A program made the translations under genes and the position numbers. Positions 26,581-34,376 of a stretch of DNA of 64,000 bases are shown one piece after another. This DNA is from Stutzerimonas stutzeri (lineage in GTDB: Bacteria > Pseudomonadota > Gammaproteobacteria > Pseudomonadales > Pseudomonadaceae). The notes under the pieces are model-generated. The model worked only from the letters and a program-made list of their open reading frames with translations, was not told where the DNA came from and made no database searches. The stretch is taken from contig DDVX01000019.1 of NCBI GenBank assembly GCA_002345575.1, positions 146,615-210,614 on the forward strand, given 5' to 3'. Numbering within the stretch: the stretch's first letter is position 1; each line of letters starts with the position of its first letter.

Positions 26581-26945
26581 AACCAGTGGCTCAGCCAGGC
26601 CTGAACAGTTCATGCCGCTTCGCCACCACATTTATTCTGCGAACGACTTTGGGATGCAGCACTTTGGTCGGACTGGTCAGTTAGCTAGCGCTGGAGCTAT
26701 GCACAGGTTGGAGCGGCAGGCGACCACATGACGGGCCGTGAGCCGATTTGGCCGTGATTTCGCGTCGCTAATAGCCTTCGTATGGCTGGTCTAACGGAAC
26801 TCCTACTCGCCGTATTCACGCTCACGTCGCCCATCCAGGTCGGTACGCCACGAACGGATATGCGACAGATCGACCCTCGCGCTGCACCCTCGCGGTTTTC
26901 CGCTGTCAGTAATGCCTAGATGGCTCACTGACGAGGGAGATGGCA
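26581..26945. other. Gene-free interval between cobB and cioA
   Basis: About 360 bp without a credible ORF. Only the Shine-Dalgarno GAGGGAG (26933-26939) for cioA is clear. I looked for an Anr/FNR box (TTGAT-N4-ATCAA) because cyanide-insensitive oxidase genes are under Anr control in P. aeruginosa, and found no good match. Confidence 0.5.
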
Positions 26946-28385
26946 ATGTTTGGTTTGGAAGCGCTTGAGCTTGCGCGTATCCAGTTCGCTTTCACCATTT
27001 CCTTTCACATTATCTTTCCGGCGATCACTATCGGCCTGGCGAGTTACCTGGCGGTGCTGGAGGGATTGTGGCTCAAGACCAGGCGTGAGGTTTATCGCGA
27101 CCTCTATCATTTCTGGCTGAAGATATTCGCCGTCAATTTCGGCATGGGCGTGGTTTCCGGCATCGTCATGGCGTATCAGTTCGGCACCAACTGGAGCGCC
27201 TTTTCGGAGTTCGCCGGCAGCGTGACCGGTCCCTTGCTTACCTATGAGGTGCTCACCGCATTCTTTCTCGAAGCCGGCTTTCTTGGCGTAATGCTGTTTG
27301 GCTGGAATCGCGTCGGGCCAGGGTTGCACTTCTTTTCAACAATCATGGTGGCGATCGGGACGCTGATTTCAACCTTCTGGATCCTGGCTTCCAACAGCTG
27401 GATGCACACGCCGCAGGGCCACGAAATCATCGATGGCATCGTGGTGCCGGTAGACTGGTTCGCGATCATCTTCAATCCTTCGTTTCCATACCGCCTGACA
27501 CATATGGCGATTGCGGCGTTCCTGGCGACTGCGTTCATGGTGGGCGCCTCAGCTGCCTGGCACCTGTTGCGCGGCAAGGACAACTCGGCCATCCGCAAGA
27601 TGCTTTCCATGGCCATGTGGATGGCGTTGATCGTGGCGCCGATTCAGGCGCTGGTAGGTGATTTCCACGGTCTCAATACATTGGAGCATCAACCGGCGAA
27701 GATCGCGGCCATGGAAGGGCACTGGGACAATTCCGAAGGCGGGCCGACGCCGCTAATACTGTTTGGCTGGCCGGACATGGAACGCGAGGAAACCCGCTTC
27801 AAGGTGGAAGTTCCTTATCTGGGTAGTCTCATCCTCAAGCACAGCCTGACCGAGCCGGTCCCGGCACTGAAGGATTTCCCGCCGGAAGACCGTCCCAACT
27901 CCACCATCGTTTTCTGGACGTTCCGCATCATGGTGGCGCTGGGGCTACTGATGATCGTTACCGGGGTGTGGAGCCTGTGGCTGCGCCGTGGCGGCAAGCT
28001 GTTCGAGTCGCGACCGTTCCTGTGGTTGGCGCTGATCATGGGGCCATCGGGGTTGATCGCGATTTTGGCTGGGTGGTTTACCACCGAGATTGGTCGTCAG
28101 CCATGGATCATTTACGGGCTGATGCGAACATCCGAGGGTGTGTCCAGCCATAGTGCCGAGCATCTGGGCCTGACGCTGGCGCTGTTCGTGCTGATTTATT
28201 TCGCGGTATTCGGCATCGGTATCGTCTATGTGCTGCGGCTGATCGCCAAGGGGCCGGTGCCTCACGAAGGCAAGAGCAAGGGCGTCGGTGGCCCTGGCGA
28301 ACAGCGCACGCCGGCACGGCCTATCTCGGCGGCGGACGAGGCGATTTCGCATGAGCATGGCGACGATCTGGGGGAGAGGAACTGA
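26946..28385 (+). CDS. cioA: Cyanide-insensitive terminal oxidase subunit I (bd-type)
   Basis: CioA is the haem-bearing subunit of a cytochrome bd-type quinol oxidase in the inner membrane. The 479-residue protein has the CydA features: FTISFHIIFPAITIG with the haem b595 axial His, NFGMGVVSGIVMAYQFGTNW, FFLEAGFLGVMLFGW, SNSWMHTPQG, and the GRQPW motif (TEIGRQPWIIYG). The Q-loop between helices 6 and 7 is short, as in the CIO subclass rather than E. coli CydA. ATG 26946 has GAGGGAG six bases upstream; the in-frame ATG at 26940 abuts that site. The gene is followed by cioB after 2 bp. Confidence 0.94.
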   Translation: MFGLEALELARIQFAFTISFHIIFPAITIGLASYLAVLEGLWLKTRREVYRDLYHFWLKIFAVNFGMGVVSGIVMAYQFGTNWSAFSEFAGSVTGPLLTYEVLTAFFLEAGFLGVMLFGWNRVGPGLHFFSTIMVAIGTLISTFWILASNSWMHTPQGHEIIDGIVVPVDWFAIIFNPSFPYRLTHMAIAAFLATAFMVGASAAWHLLRGKDNSAIRKMLSMAMWMALIVAPIQALVGDFHGLNTLEHQPAKIAAMEGHWDNSEGGPTPLILFGWPDMEREETRFKVEVPYLGSLILKHSLTEPVPALKDFPPEDRPNSTIVFWTFRIMVALGLLMIVTGVWSLWLRRGGKLFESRPFLWLALIMGPSGLIAILAGWFTTEIGRQPWIIYGLMRTSEGVSSHSAEHLGLTLALFVLIYFAVFGIGIVYVLRLIAKGPVPHEGKSKGVGGPGEQRTPARPISAADEAISHEHGDDLGERN

Positions 28386-28387
28386 AC

Positions 28388-29395
28388 ATGGGCATCGACC
28401 TTTCGCTGATCTGGGCTGTGATTATCGTCTTCGGCATCATGATGTACGTGGTGATGGACGGCTTCGACCTGGGTATTGGCATCCTCTTTCCCTTCCTGGC
28501 CGATAGCTCCGAGCGCGACGTGGCCATGAATACCGTGGCGCCTGTGTGGGATGGCAACGAAACCTGGCTGGTACTGGGCGGCGCTGGGCTGTTTGCCGCC
28601 TTTCCGCTGGCGTATTCAGTCGTGCTGTCGGCACTCTATCTGCCGATCATCTTCATGCTCATGGGGCTGATCTTTCGCGGTGTGGCCTTCGAGTTTCGTT
28701 TCAAAGCCAATGCCGATCGTCAGCATATCTGGGACAAAGCGTTTATCGGCGGTTCGCTGGTAGCGACCTTCTTTCAGGGGGTGGCACTGGGTGCATTCAT
28801 TCATGGTTTTTCGGTCGAAAACCGTGCCTACGCGGGCGGGGCGCTGGATTGGCTGACGCCGTTCTCGGTATTTTGTGGTGTCGCGCTCATCGTCGCCTAT
28901 GCCTTGCTAGGCTGTACCTGGCTGATCATGAAAACCGCCGGTGATCTGCAAAAGCGCATGCATGACATCGGCATTCCGCTGGTCTGGGCGCTGCTGGCTG
29001 TGACGGGTATCGTCAGCATCTGGACGCCACTGACCCATCCGGACATTGCCGAGCGCTGGTTCAGCATGCCAAATCTGCTCTTCTTTATGCCGGTGCCGAT
29101 CCTGGTACTTCTATGCACCTTCGGGCTGCTCCGCGCGATCTCCCGATACGCTCATTACTCGCCGTTCCTGCTGACTCTGGCGTTGATCTTTCTAGGCTAC
29201 AGCGGGCTGGGCATCAGTCTCTGGCCAAATATCATTCCGCCCTCGGTGACCATCTGGGAGGCCGCTTCGCCTCCGGAGAGCCAGGGCTTCACGTTGGTCG
29301 GAGCGCTATTCATCATCCCGATCATTCTGATTTACACCGCCTGGAGCTACTACGTGTTTCGCGGCAAGGTCAGCCCGGATGATGGTTATCACTGA
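28388..29395 (+). CDS. cioB: Cyanide-insensitive terminal oxidase subunit II
   Basis: This 335-residue CydB-type membrane protein pairs with CioA. It begins with YVVMDGFDLGIGILFPFL after one helix, has the conserved WDGNETWLVLGGAGLFAAFP segment and FRGVAFEFRFK, and about eight or nine membrane helices. It is two bases from the cioA stop, so both are co-translated. A short DUF2474 gene follows 23 bp downstream. Confidence 0.95.
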   Translation: MGIDLSLIWAVIIVFGIMMYVVMDGFDLGIGILFPFLADSSERDVAMNTVAPVWDGNETWLVLGGAGLFAAFPLAYSVVLSALYLPIIFMLMGLIFRGVAFEFRFKANADRQHIWDKAFIGGSLVATFFQGVALGAFIHGFSVENRAYAGGALDWLTPFSVFCGVALIVAYALLGCTWLIMKTAGDLQKRMHDIGIPLVWALLAVTGIVSIWTPLTHPDIAERWFSMPNLLFFMPVPILVLLCTFGLLRAISRYAHYSPFLLTLALIFLGYSGLGISLWPNIIPPSVTIWEAASPPESQGFTLVGALFIIPIILIYTAWSYYVFRGKVSPDDGYH

Positions 29396-29418
29396 TCTGC
29401 ACTGTCATGGAGCCGCGC

Positions 29419-29568
29419 ATGCCTGAAAAACACCCCAATGGTGCAAAGCCGCTCTGGCAGCGACTGGCCTGGCTGGTGTCGCTCTGGTGCGCCAGTGTGC
29501 TGGCGCTAGGCGGGCTGGCCTGGGTGCTGCGTCAGTTCATGGCGGCCGCGGGGTTGACCACGCCCTGA
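29419..29568 (+). CDS. DUF2474 small membrane protein, probable bd-oxidase accessory
   Basis: A 49-residue single-helix protein (MPEKHPNGAKPLWQRLAWLV, then SLWCASVLALGGLAWVLRQF) ending AAGLTTP. It lies 23 bp behind cioB, where DUF2474 members are typically found. By analogy with the CydX/AppX subunits of bd oxidases it may stabilise the complex; that is inference. ATG 29419 has TGGAG six bases upstream; an in-frame ATG at 29407 would add four residues. Too short for most ORF thresholds. Confidence 0.75.
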   Translation: MPEKHPNGAKPLWQRLAWLVSLWCASVLALGGLAWVLRQFMAAAGLTTP

Positions 29569-29660
29569 GCAAGTCATGGTTCTGTCATGAGGATTGGTGA
29601 CAATGGCATGGACCTTGTAGGTACCCACGATGAAGACGAAAAGATTTTAAGGATTCCGCT

Positions 29661-29747
29661 ATGGACGACTATCTGGACGAACTACTCGAATGGCGCGCAG
29701 CCGAGCAGGATGTGCTGGAGCCGGCCGAGGATGCCTTCGAGTTGTGA
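29661..29747 (+). CDS. Possible 28-aa acidic microprotein
   Basis: An open frame MDDYLDELLEWRAAEQDVLE followed by eight residues to a TGA. AAGGA stands 6 bp before the ATG. It has 11 acidic residues and one basic, and could form an amphipathic helix. No family is recognised; the only support is the ribosome-binding site and its place after the cio genes. Confidence 0.35.
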   Translation: MDDYLDELLEWRAAEQDVLEPAEDAFEL

Positions 29748-29770
29748 AAGGTGCTGAAAGGCTTGCACCT

Positions 29771-29795
29771 GTGGGGGCGGCTTTGGTCCGCTCCC
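29771..29795. repeat. Single GTGG-headed REP-like hairpin
   Basis: GTGG overlaps an 8-bp near-perfect stem, GGGGGCGG (29773-29780) and CCGCTCCC (29788-29795), loop CTTTGGT. It fits the GTRG-plus-palindrome rule for REP sequences and lies between convergent genes. No partner copy nearby, so it may be a decayed singlet. Confidence 0.45.
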
Positions 29796-29840
29796 AAAAA
29801 AGCTGGCCTGCTTTAACGGCAGAACAGCCTTCGCGGACAT

Positions 29841-30881
29841 TCAGACATCGGCACGCCGCTGCCTGCGACGAAACTCACCGGGCGTCTGCCCGCTCCAGCG
29901 CTTGAAAGCGCGCTGAAAGGCTTCGGCTGAAGAAAAGCCGAGCAGCCAGGCGATTTCGCCGAAGGCCAGTTCAGTGTCGCGAATGTAAGCCATGGCCAGG
30001 TCGCGGCGGGTGTCGTTGAGGATGGCGCGGTAGCTGCTGCCTTCCTCTGTCAGTCGACGGCGCAGTGTCCAGGGCGGTAACTGCAGACGCCGGGCAATCT
30101 GTTGCAGGTCCGGCTCCTGCCCTTTGAGCATCTGCGCCAGCATCTGTGCGACACGCTCGCGCAGGCTGATGGTACGGGTGCGTTGCTCAAGTGCCGTTTC
30201 ACACAACTCCAGCAGTTGCTGCCAGGCGCCCGGGCAGTGTTCAGGGTTGCGTAGGGCGAGGGTGGTCTTGTCCAGTCGTAGCTGGTTGTGTTCACAGCCG
30301 AACACCACTGGCAGCCCGAAAAACGCATCATGCCGGGCAGCGTAATCGGGCCGCTTGAATTCGATCTGTACCGCGCTGGCCTGCAACGGGCGCGCAGCGA
30401 CTGTGCTCAGTTGGGTAATCCAGCTGGCCAGTACGGTATCTACCACGAAGCGGTTGTACTGGTTGTACGGGCTGATGGAATAGAAGCGCAGCCAGGCGCC
30501 CTCGGCGTCCTCATGAAACTCCGATGTGCCGCGGTAGTTGGAGGCATATAGCCGCTCGAAGCGGATCAGCGTTCGTGCGGCTTCACGCACAGTTGGCGCC
30601 TGGGTCGCGGCAATGCCCACCAGGCCAAGATGGCCGGCCTTGCGTAGCCGGCCCATGTCCAACCCCAGCGCGGGCTCGCCAGTCAGCTGGATGGCGGCGT
30701 GACCAAGACGCATGTAGCGTGGAATGGACAGCCGCGCATGAGGATCAGCCAGCCGTGTTGTATCCAGCCCATAGGTTTCCAGCAGCGGCTGCGGGTCGAT
30801 TTGCCGCTCGCGCAGAGCGCTGTCCATGCTGTAGACGAAACCTACCGATAGATCACCCAGGCGTATCCGCTGCGGTTTCAT
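29841..30881 (-). CDS. AraC-family transcriptional regulator
   Basis: The 346-residue protein has an N-terminal Arabinose_bd-type domain (about 15-205; GLDTTRLADPHARLSIPRY, GHLGLVGIAATQAPTVREA) and a C-terminal AraC helix-turn-helix pair (about 240-340; LRRRLTEEGSSYRAIL, GFSSAEAFQRAFKRWSGQTP). This type includes OruR-like and virulence or catabolic regulators. ATG 30881 is chosen because it overlaps the stop codon of the upstream nitrilase-fold gene (ATGA), implying coupling; the GTG at 30899 is an alternative. Regulation of the divergent fadH is a reasonable guess. Confidence 0.88.
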   Translation of the reverse strand: MKPQRIRLGDLSVGFVYSMDSALRERQIDPQPLLETYGLDTTRLADPHARLSIPRYMRLGHAAIQLTGEPALGLDMGRLRKAGHLGLVGIAATQAPTVREAARTLIRFERLYASNYRGTSEFHEDAEGAWLRFYSISPYNQYNRFVVDTVLASWITQLSTVAARPLQASAVQIEFKRPDYAARHDAFFGLPVVFGCEHNQLRLDKTTLALRNPEHCPGAWQQLLELCETALEQRTRTISLRERVAQMLAQMLKGQEPDLQQIARRLQLPPWTLRRRLTEEGSSYRAILNDTRRDLAMAYIRDTELAFGEIAWLLGFSSAEAFQRAFKRWSGQTPGEFRRRQRRADV

Positions 30882-31870
30882 GGCCGCTCCGTCAGCCACA
30901 GGTTGCGTATCTGCACGGGCTCGCTATGGGTGCGGCGTGCCGGTTTGCGTGGCGAGCCGAGCAGGTTCCAGGGCAGGCCGAGCGTACCTACGGACATATG
31001 CGGCACTTGGGTTGTGCAATTGCTGGCGGGTTCTTCAACCGCGCCCGGTATGGCCAGCAGCTCGGCTTGCACTGGCAGGCTGCGGGTGTGGGCGTCGCAG
31101 CCTAACAACACTGCCAGGCGTCCCGCCGGCGTTTCCAATAGTGTGCTTTGTACGTCGGCAGGGGCCTCGCTGTAGCGGCGTTCGTAGCGGCTAAGGGCCG
31201 TCTTGTAGTGCAGCGGGCTCATGGCTTCGCCTTGAGGCGTGAAAACCAGGCTGACCTGGCGCAGCGGTCCGGTAGCCGTCTTCAATCGACCTGCTTGCAG
31301 GTGTGGTTCGGGCAGTACGATCGAGCCGGCCACTAATGTCACGCCGTAGGTTCTAGCCAGGTCGGCGAAGATGTGCTGGTAGTCGTCGGCCATCTGTGCG
31401 GCCTTGATGCGTAGCACCGCTTCGGTGCGGCGATCTTCGCCAGTGGTATCGAATTGGGCGCGCAGGTAATCCCAGGGATTGCTCAGCGCCATCCACTGCA
31501 TGGCATCACGCAGGGTGCGGGCCTGCTGGACCTCGGGCTTTTCACCCAATGCGAACAGCCCGGTGCCGACATGTTCTGGCAGCACGACGATGGTCCGTGG
31601 ACTGATCAACCCGGCGTCGCGCGCTTGATCGAGATATGTGGCGAACTTCAGCCGCAGACGCTCACGGCTCTGGTAATCGGCTGGTTGCAGATGCACCTCA
31701 ATGCCGATCAGGTTGCCCGCTGTTGAGGGCTGCCCATGGCTCTCGATTGGTTGGGTACGTAAATCTGACAGTAGCGGCCCGCTGCGACGGTCGGTGGTCC
31801 AGTTCAGGTAAACCACTAGGGCGGCGAGGCTGAGCAGGGTCAGCAGCAGCGGTTTGATGTAGAGGCGCAT
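30878..31870 (-). CDS. Membrane-anchored carbon-nitrogen hydrolase (nitrilase fold)
   Basis: A 330-residue protein with an N-terminal membrane helix (about 6-23, KPLLLTLLSLAALVVYLNW) and a nitrilase-superfamily domain. Candidate triad: Glu99 in VVLPEHVGTG, Lys223 in PLHYKTAL, Cys258 in VLLGCDAHT. The active-site contexts deviate from the commonest forms, so the substrate class (amide, nitrile, acyl transfer) is not clear; the anchor would place the domain in the periplasm. It is translationally coupled to the AraC regulator and divergent from fadH with a 188-bp gap. Same arrangement as recalled in P. aeruginosa. Confidence 0.75.
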   Translation of the reverse strand: MRLYIKPLLLTLLSLAALVVYLNWTTDRRSGPLLSDLRTQPIESHGQPSTAGNLIGIEVHLQPADYQSRERLRLKFATYLDQARDAGLISPRTIVVLPEHVGTGLFALGEKPEVQQARTLRDAMQWMALSNPWDYLRAQFDTTGEDRRTEAVLRIKAAQMADDYQHIFADLARTYGVTLVAGSIVLPEPHLQAGRLKTATGPLRQVSLVFTPQGEAMSPLHYKTALSRYERRYSEAPADVQSTLLETPAGRLAVLLGCDAHTRSLPVQAELLAIPGAVEEPASNCTTQVPHMSVGTLGLPWNLLGSPRKPARRTHSEPVQIRNLWLTERP

Positions 31871-32058
31871 AGCGGGCGGGCTTTTGCTGGGTCGATGGGA
31901 GCGAGACTAGGGTCTTGCTCGCTGATTGCCAAGTTCTGTAGCTCGATAGAGTCAGCCAGTTGTTAGTTTTGATCATTGAGCGGGTCTGGCGCTGTGGTTA
32001 TTGTCGCTGCATACCGACCGCGTCCCAAGAGGCGCGGCATCGCCATTGAGGAATGAAC

Positions 32059-34089
32059 ATGACTGCCTACCCGAACCTGCTGGCTCCTTTGGATCTGGGT
32101 TTTATCACGCTGCGCAACCGTGTCCTGATGGGCTCGATGCACACCGGCCTTGAGGAGTTGCCCAATGGCTTCGAACGCATGGCGGTGTATTTTGCCGAGC
32201 GTGCTCGTGGCGGCGTCGGCCTGATGGTCACCGGAGGGGTGGGTCCTAACGAGGAAGGCGCGGTGTATGCCGGCGCTGCCAAGCTGAGCACTCCGGAGGA
32301 GGCCGAAAAGCACAGGGTCGTCACCCAGGCGGTACACGAGGCGGGCGGCAGGATCTGCATGCAGATCCTGCACGCGGGCCGCTACGCATATAGCCCCAAG
32401 CAGGTGGCGCCAAGTGCCATCCAGGCGCCGATCAACCCGTTCAAGCCGCACGAGCTGGACGAAGCGGGGATCGAGAAACAGATCAGCGACTTCGTGAACT
32501 GCGCACGCCTGGCCCAGCAGGCCGAGTATGACGGCGTGGAAATCATGGGTTCGGAAGGCTACTTCATTAATCAGTTCCTAGTCACTCATACCAACCAGCG
32601 CACCGACCGCTGGGGTGGCAGCTATGAGAACCGTATGCGCCTGCCGCTGGAAATCGTGCGTCGTGTGCGCGAGGCGGTTGGCCCCAACTTCATCATCATC
32701 TACCGCCTTTCGATGCTCGACCTGGTGGAGGGTGGCAGCACCTGGGACGAGATCGTTACCTTGGCCAAGGCCGTCGAGGCAGCAGGTGCCACCATTATCA
32801 ACACCGGCATTGGCTGGCACGAAGCGCGTATCCCCACCATTGCCACCAAAGTGCCGCGCGCGGCCTTCACCAAGGTCACCGCCAAGCTCAAGGGCGAGGT
32901 GAAAATTCCGCTGATCACCACCAACCGCATCAACACCCCGGAAGTCGCCGAACAGGTGCTGGCCGAGGGAGACGCAGACATGGTGTCCATGGCGCGTCCG
33001 TTCCTGGCCGACCCCGAGTTTGTCAACAAGGCCGCCGCAGGCCGCGCCGACGAGATCAATACCTGCATCGGCTGCAACCAGGCCTGCCTGGATCACACCT
33101 TCGGCGGCAAGTTGACCAGCTGCCTGGTCAACCCTCGTGCCTGCCATGAAACCGAACTGAACTACATCCCCGTTGTGTCAGCCAGGAAAATAGCCGTGGT
33201 CGGTGCGGGCCCGGCTGGGTTGTCGGCGGCCAGCGTCGCGGCCACGCGTGGTCATCAGGTGACGCTGTTCGATTCGGCCAACGAGATCGGTGGTCAGTTC
33301 AACGTGGCCAAGCGTGTGCCGGGCAAGGAAGAATTCCATGAAACCCTGCGCTACTTCGCCGGCAAGCTCGAGCGCAGCGGTGTGGAATTGCGCCTGAATA
33401 CCCGTGTCAGCGCCACGGACTTGCTGGCTGGCGGCTATCACGAAGTTATCCTTGCCACCGGCATCGTGCCGCGCACGCCGGATATACCAGGCATTGAGCA
33501 TCCGAAAGTGATCGGCTATCTCGATGCAATTCTCCAGCGCAAGCCGGTGGGGCAGCGGGTGGCTGTTATTGGTGCAGGTGGTATCGGTTTCGACGTCAGC
33601 GAATTCATCACCCATGATGGCCAGTCCACCAGCCTGGACCGCGAGGCGTTCTGGAAGGAATGGGGGATCGATCTGGGGCTGGAAGCGCGCGGCGGAGTGG
33701 CGGGCGTGGCAGCAGTGCCGCATGCTCCGGCGCGGCAGGTGTACTTGTTGCAGCGCAAGAAATCCAAGGTCGGCAGCGGTCTGGGCAAGACCACCGGCTG
33801 GATTCATCGTACCGGTTTGAAAAACAAGCAGGTGCAGATGCTCAACTCCGTGGAGTACCTGAAGATCGATGACGAGGGCCTGCATATCAGCGTTGCTGGC
33901 GGCGAGCCAAAAGTGTTGCCGGTGGACACCGTCATCATCTGCGCCGGGCAGGATCCGCTGCGCGAGCTGCAAGCCGAACTTGAGCAGGGCGGCCTTAAAG
34001 TGCACCTGATCGGTGGCGCGGATGTCGCTACCGAACTGGATGCCAAGCGCGCCATCGACCAGGGCTCGCGTCTGGCTGCTGCGTTGTAA
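32059..34089 (+). CDS. fadH: NADPH-dependent 2,4-dienoyl-CoA reductase
   Basis: FadH removes the 4,5 double bond during beta-oxidation of polyunsaturated fatty acids, using FMN, a [4Fe-4S] cluster and FAD. The 676-residue protein has the Old Yellow Enzyme barrel (1-350; LMGSMHTGLEE, YDGVEIMGSEGYFINQFL, RTDRWGGSYENR), the cluster cysteines (CIGCNQACLDHTFG and a later Cys in SCLVNPRA), and the FAD/NADPH half (VVGAGPAGLSAASVAATRGH; VIGAGGIGFDVSEF). ATG 32059 has GAGGA six bases upstream; ATG 32053 abuts it. Divergent from the nitrilase-AraC pair. Confidence 0.95.
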   Translation: MTAYPNLLAPLDLGFITLRNRVLMGSMHTGLEELPNGFERMAVYFAERARGGVGLMVTGGVGPNEEGAVYAGAAKLSTPEEAEKHRVVTQAVHEAGGRICMQILHAGRYAYSPKQVAPSAIQAPINPFKPHELDEAGIEKQISDFVNCARLAQQAEYDGVEIMGSEGYFINQFLVTHTNQRTDRWGGSYENRMRLPLEIVRRVREAVGPNFIIIYRLSMLDLVEGGSTWDEIVTLAKAVEAAGATIINTGIGWHEARIPTIATKVPRAAFTKVTAKLKGEVKIPLITTNRINTPEVAEQVLAEGDADMVSMARPFLADPEFVNKAAAGRADEINTCIGCNQACLDHTFGGKLTSCLVNPRACHETELNYIPVVSARKIAVVGAGPAGLSAASVAATRGHQVTLFDSANEIGGQFNVAKRVPGKEEFHETLRYFAGKLERSGVELRLNTRVSATDLLAGGYHEVILATGIVPRTPDIPGIEHPKVIGYLDAILQRKPVGQRVAVIGAGGIGFDVSEFITHDGQSTSLDREAFWKEWGIDLGLEARGGVAGVAAVPHAPARQVYLLQRKKSKVGSGLGKTTGWIHRTGLKNKQVQMLNSVEYLKIDDEGLHISVAGGEPKVLPVDTVIICAGQDPLRELQAELEQGGLKVHLIGGADVATELDAKRAIDQGSRLAAAL

Positions 34090-34103
34090 GCTGGGTTTCA
34101 GAC

Positions 34104-34134
34104 GTAGGACGGGCAACGGTAGCGCTTGTCCGTC
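34104..34134. repeat. GTAG-headed hairpin after fadH
   Basis: GTAG (34104-34107) is followed by GACGGGCAA, a 9-base loop and TTGTCCGTC (one mismatch). It fits a single REP unit, or a Rho-independent-like mRNA end for fadH lacking a T-run. The rest of 34090-34376 shows no gene. Confidence 0.4.
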
Positions 34135-34376
34135 ACGGCCGCGCAGAACCTGCCTCACGCTGGGGGCTTCAGCCCTCATTTTCGCGATAACCGGCTATCT
34201 GATGGCTTATTGACTAAGCGATCGGATCACACTTTGCGAATGACGTTTGGCTGACGCTTCCCGCCACCTGTGGCCTGCCAACCCAATCACATTGCCGAGC
34301 AGGTTTTATCACCTAAACTCTCGGCTCGTGAAATGGCCGTAATTTACAGGCCATCCAGCCGTCGAGGATACCGAGC

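Noticed and set aside
26560..26945. Anr/FNR box upstream of cioA
   Set aside because: The nearest string TTGATTCGTTGAAA at the end of cobB lacks the right half-site and is far from the gene.
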